In this document: in pieces, positions 1 through 7,019 of the stretch
Layout of the letters: each line of letters begins with the position of its first letter
Position numbering within the stretch: position 1 is the first letter of the stretch
Assembly: GCA_964528605.1 (NCBI GenBank)
Contig: CAZGSV010000060.1
Location: 1 to 19,378, forward strand
Reading direction: 5' to 3'
DNA length: 19,378 nucleotides
Origin: CAZGSV01 sp964528605
Lineage (GTDB): Bacteria > Armatimonadota > Zipacnadia > CAZGSV01
Notes under the pieces: generated by a model
What the model saw: the letters and a program-made list of their open reading frames with translations, nothing else
Told to the model about the DNA's origin: nothing
Database searches by the model: none
Position numbers and translations under genes: made by a program

Positions 1-240
1 CGATGGGAGGCCGTCCGCGAGGGGGTGGAGGACTGCGCCTATTGGTATCTCCTGCGGGACCTGCTCGAGGAGTGCAACCAGCGGGGTATCAGCGGCGCCG
101 AGGTGGAAAGCGCCGGGCAACTCCTTGAGTCCGGCCCGCGCACGGTGGTTGATTCCGGCATGGACGACGCGGTGCTGGTGCAGGTACGGTCGCAGATGAT
201 GGCCGCCGTGGAGCGGCTGCGGTCGCTCCTAAGCGGATAA
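1..240 (+). CDS. C-terminal end of a DUF4091-like protein (5' truncated by window)
   Basis: The reading frame is open from the first base and ends at 240, leaving 79 C-terminal residues. The start RWEAVREGVEDCAYWYLLRD resembles the conserved end of DUF4091 proteins, usually written RWEA-REG-EDYEYL-LL, which are large, often secreted proteins linked to carbohydrate metabolism. The rest is an alpha-helical tail. A GTG at 25 could start a short protein, but the conserved motif extends upstream of it, so this is better read as the end of a longer gene. The family call rests on one short motif. The downstream secreted TIM-barrel gene fits a glycan-related neighbourhood. Confidence 0.6.
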   Translation, partial: RWEAVREGVEDCAYWYLLRDLLEECNQRGISGAEVESAGQLLESGPRTVVDSGMDDAVLVQVRSQMMAAVERLRSLLSG

Positions 241-366
241 CGCTGGGGAGGCGCGCCGAAGAGGGCGCCGAAACCGAGACGACTGGCGTGAGCGGAGGAA
301 GAGTGGCCGCGGGAACCGCTCCGCATACGAAGCGCGACGGTGCCACCAACAAGGAGGATGGCAGAG

Positions 367-528
367 GTGAAGAAGTACCAGTGCAACGCATGCGCCTACG
401 TCTACGATCCGGCTCTCGGAGACGCTGATGGAGGAATACCGGCGGGCACGCCCTTCGAGGATTTGCCCGACGATTGGGTGTGCCCCGTCTGCGGAGTGGG
501 GAAGGACGAGTTCACTGCGCTGGAGTAG
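367..528 (+). CDS. Rubredoxin
   Basis: This is a 53-residue one-electron carrier with a single Fe(Cys)4 site. Its ligands are visible as C6-x2-C9 (YQCNAC) and C39-x2-C42 (CPVC), with the family residues YVYDP, GTPFEDLPDDW and the usual overall length. The GTG at 367 is preferred because the AAGGAGG at 351-357 then lies 9 nt upstream and the protein begins MKKYQC like typical rubredoxins. An in-frame ATG at 358 abuts that ribosome site and would add three residues. Rubredoxins serve oxygen- and NO-detoxifying systems in anaerobes, so a link to the hybrid cluster protein 2.8 kb downstream is plausible but not shown. Confidence 0.95.
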   Translation: MKKYQCNACAYVYDPALGDADGGIPAGTPFEDLPDDWVCPVCGVGKDEFTALE

Positions 529-696
529 CGACAGCGCGCAGGCGACGGCGTAGGACCAGGCGCGGTCTGCCAGAGTGGGCCAGCGCCGGGAGTTGGGGGT
601 CCGGTCACCGGAGCCATGCGGCGCACGACGGCCCGCTTAGCCCCGGGGCCCGACCGCCCCGTGCCGAGGGCGATCCTTGTGGGCCTAGGAGCGAGA

Positions 697-2715
697 ATGG
701 GGAAGCGTAGTCTAACAGGACTGGTGATGGTGGCCATGCTGTGGTGCTTGGGCGCGGGCGTCTGCCGCGCAGCGTCGTTAGAGATCGGCCCGACGTCCTT
801 CTGTCACGCCTACGTTCACCCTCGCCTCTCTGAGGACGGTTTGCCGGGCGAGTTGAAGGGGGGGCGCCTGGAGGTGGTCCTCCAGAACCGCTCGGACGCC
901 ACTGTTCCTCTTTCTCGCGTGCTACTGAACGGCCGTTCGGCGGATGATCTGACGGCCGAGGGTCAAGTCCACTGGTGGCGCGCCTGGCCGGAGCAAGTGC
1001 CGCCCGGCGGCTTCTCAGCGCTCACGATCCAGGGCGCCGCGGCGTTGATGAAGGAGGGGGCAGTGGTGGCGCTCACGGTGAACGACGCCACCGCGAGCAT
1101 CCCCCTCGTAACGCCGGTCCTCTCGATCTCGAGCGTCTCAATCTCGGAGGACCTGCGCTCAGCGGTGGTACACCTCCGCAACGATGACCCCACCCGCGGC
1201 CTGCGGCTGCTCCAGGTGGCCGTTTTCGGGCACCAGGCAGAAGTAGAGCCGCTGGCCGATGAGATTCCACCGCTGCGGACCACGATCTGCCTGCTGAGGT
1301 TCGATGGGGCGCTCCGGTTCCTCGAGATGCTGGCGCTGGTCGCCCGGGCGGAAACCGCCGACGGTGACCCGGTGCAAGCCCTGGGCACGTTCCGGGCCTT
1401 TCGCACGCCTTTCCCCATTGGCACCTGGGTGGGTCCGCAGGCCGACCCCGAGCATCTCAAGAACCTCGCGGGCATTGGCATTGACGGCCTCATAGATGGC
1501 GGTGGGCCGGAGGCCGTGGCCGCCATGGACGGGCTGTGCAAGCAGTACGGCATGAGGCTGCTCTCGCACACGGGGTGGGGAGAGGCGGATGTAAGCGAGT
1601 TCGTGACCGGCACCACCGCGAACAAACCCTGGTCCCTCGCGCTGGCGCTGATGGACGAGCCGGATCTGCACAGTGGGAAAGACGCGGGCGGCCTGAGCGT
1701 GGCGCGCTTCACCGAGCGCGGCAATCGCAAGGTCTGGCAACTGACGGACGCCCGTCCCACCTTTGTCAATCTTTGCCGGCCCGGCACCTTCCCCGAGTTC
1801 GCTCGCATCGCCGACATCGTGGGCTACGACGCCTACCAAGTGGGCGCGCCGGGCGATGAGGCGAGCCATTGGGGTTATGCGCGCGATCTTGAAGCGGCCG
1901 CGTGGTACATGTGGGCCTTGCACCGCAACGCCGAGCCCTCGCCCACCTGGGCCTGGTCTCAGGGCTACCACGGCTGGACTCACCGCCTCATCTTCGCCCT
2001 TCTTACTACGGGCAAGCCGGGCCGAGCCCTGGTCACCCCCTCGGAGTGCCGCGTGCAACTGGTGCAGGAACTGGGCCGCGGCATGAAAGGGCTGTGGTGG
2101 TTCGTCTGCCTGTCTAAGGCGGGCACGGAGCAGCAATTGCAGACCGCTCTCGAGGAAGACTGCGCCCCGGAATGGGAGCACCTCAAGAGCATGGCCGCGC
2201 CCGGAGTGGACTTGTCCGCCTACCCGCAACTCACCAAGGAAACCCTTGCGCCCCTCATCGCCGAAGCGATGAAGCCGTGGGACGAACTGTGGAATGAGAT
2301 CAGAAACCTTAACAGCGTCGTGCGCCAGATTCGCGACCTCCTCCAGGAGGGCGACACCTACGAGCAGCGGCAGTTCGACATCGGGTGGGGCGCGAGTCCC
2401 AGGGACTTGGCCACGGTCGCAAGCCCAGACGCGCTCGTGGTCTTCCTGACCAACCTAGGCTACTATCAGACTTGCACTGGCGCCGTCTTCCGCCCCGTCG
2501 CACATTGGAGCGTGACCGCCGACCTGCCGCCGTGGCTCACCCCAGCCGACGTCTTCGAGGTGACCGCGGCCGGCCCGAGGGATGCGGCCTGGAAGGCGAA
2601 CGACGCCAGCGTCGAGATAACCGTAGATGGCCTAGAGGATGTGCGCTTCTATGTCGTGGCGGCGGACAGGTCGCTGCGTCAGGCCTGCGCTGAGAAGGCT
2701 TTGGCGCAGCGCTGA
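697..2715 (+). CDS. Secreted TIM-barrel protein, glycoside-hydrolase-like, unknown substrate
   Basis: This is a 672-residue exported protein. The ATG at 697 is chosen over an upstream in-frame ATG at 616 because AGGAG lies at 687-691 and the protein then opens with a classic signal peptide: MGKR, a hydrophobic core, then GVCRA before the likely cut. Residues of about 28-235 look like beta-sandwich material. About 240-560 reads as a TIM barrel (GTWVGPQADPEHLKNLAGIGIDG, ALMDEPD with E321, DIVGYDAYQVG), and a beta-rich end follows from about 590. The acidic residue in MDEPD at a strand end is reminiscent of clan A glycoside hydrolases, but I do not recognise a named family and see no certain second catalytic residue. 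It follows a DUF4091-like gene. Treat as a putative carbohydrate-active protein. Confidence 0.7.
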   Translation: MGKRSLTGLVMVAMLWCLGAGVCRAASLEIGPTSFCHAYVHPRLSEDGLPGELKGGRLEVVLQNRSDATVPLSRVLLNGRSADDLTAEGQVHWWRAWPEQVPPGGFSALTIQGAAALMKEGAVVALTVNDATASIPLVTPVLSISSVSISEDLRSAVVHLRNDDPTRGLRLLQVAVFGHQAEVEPLADEIPPLRTTICLLRFDGALRFLEMLALVARAETADGDPVQALGTFRAFRTPFPIGTWVGPQADPEHLKNLAGIGIDGLIDGGGPEAVAAMDGLCKQYGMRLLSHTGWGEADVSEFVTGTTANKPWSLALALMDEPDLHSGKDAGGLSVARFTERGNRKVWQLTDARPTFVNLCRPGTFPEFARIADIVGYDAYQVGAPGDEASHWGYARDLEAAAWYMWALHRNAEPSPTWAWSQGYHGWTHRLIFALLTTGKPGRALVTPSECRVQLVQELGRGMKGLWWFVCLSKAGTEQQLQTALEEDCAPEWEHLKSMAAPGVDLSAYPQLTKETLAPLIAEAMKPWDELWNEIRNLNSVVRQIRDLLQEGDTYEQRQFDIGWGASPRDLATVASPDALVVFLTNLGYYQTCTGAVFRPVAHWSVTADLPPWLTPADVFEVTAAGPRDAAWKANDASVEITVDGLEDVRFYVVAADRSLRQACAEKALAQR

Positions 2716-2764
2716 GTGGCGCCTGGCCGCCAACCCGCCCCCCGACTCGAACACACGGACCGGC

Positions 2765-2782
2765 GAGGCGGCTGACCGCCTC
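2765..2782. other. Intergenic hairpin without a U-tract
   Basis: GAGGCGG at 2765-2771 and CCGCCTC at 2776-2782 form a perfect 7-bp stem around a CTGA loop, 50 nt after the secreted-protein stop. No T-run follows, so it is not a standard intrinsic terminator. It could aid termination or protect the transcript end. Its stem sequence resembles the palindromic repeat found near tRNA-Asn but with a different loop. Confidence 0.4.
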
Positions 2783-2829
2783 ACGGGTCACCGCCGCCCG
2801 GATTCGCCCCGTGAGACTGCCCAAGTCAC

Positions 2830-2857
2830 TTGACAGGCGATACCCTTGCGGTATAAT
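2830..2857 (+). promoter_or_regulatory. Consensus sigma-70 promoter for the rrf2-hcp operon
   Basis: TTGACA at 2830-2835 and TATAAT at 2852-2857, 16 bp apart, both match the housekeeping consensus exactly. Transcription would start near 2864, about 38 nt before the regulator gene. Such a strong core promoter beside an Rrf2 gene suggests the unit is held off by a repressor. Confidence 0.85.
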
Positions 2858-2871
2858 GGTACTGCAATACC
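2840..2871. promoter_or_regulatory. Likely Rrf2 operator overlapping the -10 box
   Basis: Four related half-sites are visible: ATACC at 2840-2844, GGTAT at 2850-2854, GGTAC at 2858-2862 and ATACC at 2867-2871. The first two form a perfect inverted repeat (ATACC, 5 bp, GGTAT), and GGTAT with the last ATACC forms another. The repeats fill the spacer, include the -10 box and reach the expected transcription start, the right place for repression. Binding by the adjacent Rrf2 protein is inferred. Confidence 0.65.
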
Positions 2872-2901
2872 AGATAGGGGAGGGCGTTCAACCTGCCCAC
2901 G

Positions 2902-3339
2902 GTGCTGAAGATGTCACAGGCGGCCGCGCTGGGCTGGCATGCCATGGCGCTTCTCGCGCGGCGCGCCCCGAGCCCGCTCTCCACCAAGGAGATGGCGGCG
3001 GCGCTGCAGGCTTCCGCGGCCCACCTTTCGAAAGTCCTGCAGCGACTGGCCAAGGCAGGGATCGTCCTGTCCGAACGCGGCCCCGGCGGCGGCTATCGGC
3101 TTGCCAAGGCTGCCAATCGGCTTACGCTGCTCCGGATACTGGAGGCCATTGACGGGCCGCTAGCGCCCGACGCATGCCTGATGCGCGTGCGCGTTTGCCC
3201 GGGGAAGAAGTGCCTGCTTGGCGACCTCTTGACGGACGTGAACCACCGAGTCAGGCGCTACTTTGCCGAGACTACTTTGTCGGACATCTGCGAGCGACAG
3301 GCGAGGCGCCAGGCGCGCGTTGAAGGGATGACTCTCTAG
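2902..3339 (+). CDS. Rrf2-family iron-sulfur transcriptional regulator
   Basis: This 145-residue protein has an N-terminal winged helix (MSQAAALGWHAMALLARR; ASAAHLSKVLQRLAKAGIV; the wing ERGPGGGYRLAK) and the three cysteines C92, C99 and C104 that hold an Fe-S cluster in IscR, NsrR and RsrR relatives. Family members sense Fe-S status, NO or redox state. It precedes hcp by 16 nt in what looks like one operon, so an NsrR-like role in sensing nitrosative stress is the best guess. The start is uncertain. GTG 2902 gives a family-like beginning (MLKMSQAA), but GGAGG at 2879-2883 is better spaced for a CTG at 2893, three codons upstream; ATG 2911 is a third option. Confidence 0.9.
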   Translation: MLKMSQAAALGWHAMALLARRAPSPLSTKEMAAALQASAAHLSKVLQRLAKAGIVLSERGPGGGYRLAKAANRLTLLRILEAIDGPLAPDACLMRVRVCPGKKCLLGDLLTDVNHRVRRYFAETTLSDICERQARRQARVEGMTL

Positions 3340-3355
3340 CGGAAGGAGTACGCGA

Positions 3356-4999
3356 ATGTTCTGCTATCAGTGCGAACAGACGAACAGGGGCACTGGGTGC
3401 ACCATACAGGGCGTGTGCGGCAAGGACCCCAAGACAGCGGCGCTGCAAGACCTCCTCGTCTACGCCACCAAGGGCCTCTCCATGTACGCCCACCGCGCCA
3501 GGCAACTAGGCGTCAGGGATGAGGAGATTGACGCTTTCGTCCCGGTCGCGCTGTTTAGCACCATCACCAACGTCAACTTCGACCCCGGACGCTTCCCCTC
3601 CTTGCTCGCGCAAGCGTCGCGCTTCCGGGACAAAGCCAAGCGCCTTTACGAGGACGCGTGCCGTACCGCTGGCAAGCAACCGGATTCCCTAGGTGGCCCA
3701 CCAGCGTGGCAACCTGCCGACACCCTCGACGGCCTGGTGAAGCAGGGAGAAGAGGTCACGATCAGCCGAAGGCTAGAGGCGCTGGGCGAGGATATGACCG
3801 GACTGCACGAACTGCTCACCTATGGGCTAAAAGGAATGGGCGCGTACGCCCACCACGCCGCAATACTCGGTCAGAAGGACGACTCCGTTTATGCCTTCTT
3901 CCACGAGGCGCTCAGTTCCCTGGCGGAGAACACCGCCAGCGCGGACGAACTGCTGGCGATGAGCCTGCGCTGCGGCGAGGCGAACCTCAAGGTCATGGGG
4001 TTGCTGGACGCGGGCCACACCAGCCGCTTCGGTCACCCCGAGCCCACGCCCGTGCGCGTGGCGCCCGTCAAGGGCAAGGCCATTGTCGTCTCCGGGCATG
4101 ACCTCGTGGACCTCGAAGCGCTGCTGAAGCAGACCGAGGGCGCGGGCATCAACGTCTACACCCATGGTGAGATGCTGCCCGCGCACGGCTACCCCGGGCT
4201 GAAGAAGTACAAGCACCTGGTCGGCAACTACGGCAGCGCCTGGCAAAACCAGAAGGAGGAGTTCGACGCGTTTCCGGGGGCGATCTTGATGACGACCAAC
4301 TGCATCCAGCGCCCGCGCGATACCTACAAGGCGCGCATATTCACTACCGGGCTGGTCGGCTGGCCGGGGGCGGTACACGTGAGCAACGACGATCTCGCGC
4401 CCGTCATTCAGGCCGCGCTGGCCGCCGAGGGGTTCAAGGAGGACGTCACCGATAAGACCATCCTGGTCGGTTTCGCGCGCAATGCGGTTCTCAGCGTCGC
4501 CGACAAGATGCTGGAGGCCGCCAAGGCCGGCAAGTTGCGGCACTTCTTCCTCATCGGCGGCTGCGACGGCGCCAAGCCCGGCCGCAACTACTACACCGAG
4601 TTGGCGCAGGCCGTGCCCAAGGACTGCGTCATTCTGACCTTGGCCTGCGGCAAGTACCGCTTCAACAATCTCGACTTCGGCGAGGTCGGCGGCATCCCGC
4701 GTCTGCTGGACGTGGGGCAGTGCAATGACGCCTACTCCGCCATTCAGATCGCGCTCGCGCTTGCCGACGCGCTCAAGACCGACGTCAACAGCCTGCCGCT
4801 CTCGCTGATCCTCTCGTGGTACGAGCAGAAGGCGGTGGTAGTCCTCCTGACCCTGCTCCACCTGGGCATTCGGAACATGCGTCTGGGCCCGAGCCTGCCC
4901 GCATTCGTGACGCCGGCCGTCCTAAAGGTTCTGGTGGACAAGTTCAACATCATGCCGATCTCGACGCCGCAGCAAGACCTGAAAGCCATCTTGGGTTAG
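3356..4999 (+). CDS. hcp: Hydroxylamine reductase / hybrid cluster protein, class I
   Basis: Hcp carries a 4Fe-4S cluster and a 4Fe-2S-2O hybrid cluster; it reduces hydroxylamine in vitro and is linked to NO reduction and protein S-nitrosylation. At 547 residues it has full family length. The N-terminal motif C3-x2-C6-x8-C15-x5-C21 marks class I, the Desulfovibrio type with a proximal 4Fe-4S cluster. Expected hybrid-cluster ligands are all visible: H248 (SGHD), E272 (HGEM), C316 (TTNC), C403 (GGCDGA, the persulfide position), C431 (LACGK), C456 (GQCND), E490 and K492 (YEQK). AAGGAG at 3343-3348 sits 7 nt before the ATG. No hcr reductase gene is adjacent, so the electron donor is elsewhere; rubredoxin is a candidate. 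Expression is probably controlled by the Rrf2 gene just upstream. Confidence 0.97.
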   Translation: MFCYQCEQTNRGTGCTIQGVCGKDPKTAALQDLLVYATKGLSMYAHRARQLGVRDEEIDAFVPVALFSTITNVNFDPGRFPSLLAQASRFRDKAKRLYEDACRTAGKQPDSLGGPPAWQPADTLDGLVKQGEEVTISRRLEALGEDMTGLHELLTYGLKGMGAYAHHAAILGQKDDSVYAFFHEALSSLAENTASADELLAMSLRCGEANLKVMGLLDAGHTSRFGHPEPTPVRVAPVKGKAIVVSGHDLVDLEALLKQTEGAGINVYTHGEMLPAHGYPGLKKYKHLVGNYGSAWQNQKEEFDAFPGAILMTTNCIQRPRDTYKARIFTTGLVGWPGAVHVSNDDLAPVIQAALAAEGFKEDVTDKTILVGFARNAVLSVADKMLEAAKAGKLRHFFLIGGCDGAKPGRNYYTELAQAVPKDCVILTLACGKYRFNNLDFGEVGGIPRLLDVGQCNDAYSAIQIALALADALKTDVNSLPLSLILSWYEQKAVVVLLTLLHLGIRNMRLGPSLPAFVTPAVLKVLVDKFNIMPISTPQQDLKAILG

Positions 5000-5031
5000 G
5001 CCGCGGCCGCCCCCCGCAGGGAGTGTTGACC

Positions 5032-6858
5032 TTGGAGTGGCGCGAACTCCTTCGGCAGACGAATAGCGTGCTGCTCTGCGGCAGGAACACCTGGCGCGAG
5101 GGGGCCGAGGCTGTGTTGCTGCACGATCCGGCGAGCGTCCTGGTGGCTGCCTGCCTGGCCGAGGTGCCCGGTCTGCTCGCGCAGATAGAGCAGGCAACGC
5201 AAGGCGGCCACTATGTCGTTGGCTGCGTGTCTTACGAGGCCGCCGGTGCTCTCGGCCTGGCCACGCACGCCGCAGCGGGCGCTCTCCCCCTGATCTGGTC
5301 GGCGTCGTATCCTGCGGAGCACGTGCGTGCAGTAGCCTGGGCGGCCTTGAGACCGGTAGGCGAGCCGCCTCGTCCGTGCGAGACCAGCCTGCGCCTCAAC
5401 GTGTCCCAGGAGGAGTACCTTGGGGCTATCGCTCGCATCAAGGATCGCGTTGCCCGCGGAGACACCTACCAGGTCAACTACACCTGCCGCGCGCATTTTG
5501 CCCTTTCGGCCGATCCGGTGGAGTACTTTCTCGCGCTCCTGCGGTCGCACCCGGTTCCCTACGCTGCCTACGTGGATACGGGCGAAGCGCAGGTGCTGAG
5601 TCTGTCGCCGGAGTTGTTTCTCAAGCGCCGAGGCGAAGTGCTGGAGACGCGTCCGATGAAAGGCACGCGCAGACGCGGGCGGACGCTCACAGAGGATGCC
5701 GAGTTGGCGCAGGAACTGGCCGCCTCCGAGAAGGACCGCGCCGAGAATGTGATGATCCTGGATATGGCACGCAACGACCTGGGGAGGGTGTGCAGCCCGG
5801 GGACGGTCGAAGTGCCCGCGGCGTTCGCTGTGGAGAAGTACCGCAGCGTGTGGCAGATGACCAGCACCGCCAGGGGGCGGCTGAAGCCGGGCGTCACGCT
5901 AGGGGAGATCGTCGCCGCCACCTTCCCCGGCGCATCTGTGACAGGCGCGCCGAAGGCTCGCACAATGGAGATCATCCGGGAATTGGAGCCTGAGCCGCGC
6001 GGTGTCTACACCGGGGCGATCGGCCTCTTTCTCCCCGGGGGCGACTTCACCTGCAGTCTTCCGATCCGCACTCTGGTTCACCAGGGCGGGCAGTTCGCTC
6101 TCGGCATCGGCGCCGGCATCCTCTGGGATTCGGAGCCTCAGGCGGAGTACGAAGAGACATTGCTCAAGTCGCGCTTTGCGTTCGTGGTGCATCCCTGGTT
6201 GCGCTTGTGGGAGACGCTGCTGCTCAGGGAGCCCGGCGAGTACGCGTTCGAGGAAGAGCATCTTGTGCGCTTGCGCGAATCGGCGCGCTACTGGGACTTG
6301 CCCTTTGACACGGCGCGCGCAGAGCAGTGCCTGGGAGAGGCTGCGCGAGGGGCGGACCGCCTTCCGCTGATTGTTCGACTCGAACTTGATGGCGAGGGTG
6401 AAATGCACCTCTCCTCACGGCCCTTGCCCGAGCCGCCGCAGGAGCCCGTGCTGGTAGTCCTGTCGGCCGAGCGCACCTGCGCCCGCGATCGCTTTCTGTT
6501 CCACAAGACGAACGAGCGCCGGATGTACGAGCGGGAGAGACAGGCGGCCCTCGAGGCAGGCTTCTTTGAGGTAGTGTTCTGCAATGAGCGCGGGAACCTG
6601 ACGGAAGGTGCGATCACCAATCTGTTCCTCCGCATCGGAGGGCAGTGGTTCACGCCGCCGGTGGAGGACGGTCTGCTGCCGGGCATTTGGCGGCGACGCT
6701 TCATGCTGGAGACGGGCGCCCAAGAGCGCAGCCTTCCGGTCAGCGACCTGGGCGCGGCCGAGGAGGTCGTGATAGGCAATTCGGTGCGCGGGGCCATCCG
6801 GGTCGGCGCCGTCTATTGCGGCACGCGTTGCCTTTTCGGGCCGGATGCACGCGGGTAG
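5032..6858 (+). CDS. pabB: Aminodeoxychorismate synthase component I fused to aminodeoxychorismate lyase (PabB-PabC)
   Basis: This bifunctional 608-residue enzyme should convert chorismate to 4-amino-4-deoxychorismate and then to 4-aminobenzoate for folate. Residues of about 1-400 are a chorismate-binding domain with GDTYQVNYT (around 143-151), PMKGT with K210, RAENVMILDMARNDLGR, GASVTGAPKA and GIGAGILWDSEP. K210 is the lysine typical of PabB, where TrpE has alanine. The C-terminal part is a class IV PLP lyase with HKTNERRMYE (K492 candidate PLP lysine) and NLTEGAITNLF (E525). No glutamine amidotransferase (PabA) is adjacent. The start is uncertain: TTG 5032 has AGGGAG 8 nt upstream, while the in-frame GTG 5023 overlaps that site. 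It follows hcp by 32 nt, perhaps by read-through. Confidence 0.93.
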   Translation: MEWRELLRQTNSVLLCGRNTWREGAEAVLLHDPASVLVAACLAEVPGLLAQIEQATQGGHYVVGCVSYEAAGALGLATHAAAGALPLIWSASYPAEHVRAVAWAALRPVGEPPRPCETSLRLNVSQEEYLGAIARIKDRVARGDTYQVNYTCRAHFALSADPVEYFLALLRSHPVPYAAYVDTGEAQVLSLSPELFLKRRGEVLETRPMKGTRRRGRTLTEDAELAQELAASEKDRAENVMILDMARNDLGRVCSPGTVEVPAAFAVEKYRSVWQMTSTARGRLKPGVTLGEIVAATFPGASVTGAPKARTMEIIRELEPEPRGVYTGAIGLFLPGGDFTCSLPIRTLVHQGGQFALGIGAGILWDSEPQAEYEETLLKSRFAFVVHPWLRLWETLLLREPGEYAFEEEHLVRLRESARYWDLPFDTARAEQCLGEAARGADRLPLIVRLELDGEGEMHLSSRPLPEPPQEPVLVVLSAERTCARDRFLFHKTNERRMYERERQAALEAGFFEVVFCNERGNLTEGAITNLFLRIGGQWFTPPVEDGLLPGIWRRRFMLETGAQERSLPVSDLGAAEEVVIGNSVRGAIRVGAVYCGTRCLFGPDARG

Positions 6859-7019
6859 TGGCGCCGCCTGGGCAGTGAAGTCTGTGCGGGCTCGGATCGA
6901 ATCTGCTAGAACCTCTACGCGATCGCGTCGCTGTTCGGATCAGGCCCAGCCCTGTTGCCACCCTGAGGGGCTGCCGCGCCTGAGCGGGGAAGGACGCCGC
7001 GCATCTCGGAGGCACGACC

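Noticed and set aside
39..391. Two long minus-strand open frames over the first genes
   Set aside because: They lie opposite the DUF4091-like tail and rubredoxin, are Arg/Ser/Pro-rich and show no family motif; typical antisense frames of GC-rich DNA.
600..612. TCCGGTcACCGGA palindrome as an operator
   Set aside because: A short GC-rich inverted repeat of this size is expected by chance in such DNA; no promoter boxes accompany it.
616..696. Longer start for the secreted protein
   Set aside because: It would put 27 Arg/Pro-rich residues before a clear signal peptide and lacks the ribosome site present before ATG 697.
2765..2782. Intrinsic terminator after the secreted protein
   Set aside because: The stem is good but the sequence after it is CACGGGTC, without a T-run.
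3827..4861. 344-codon minus-strand frame inside hcp
   Set aside because: It is entirely antisense to a confident hcp gene with every ligand present; its Val/Gly/Gln-rich translation has no domain.
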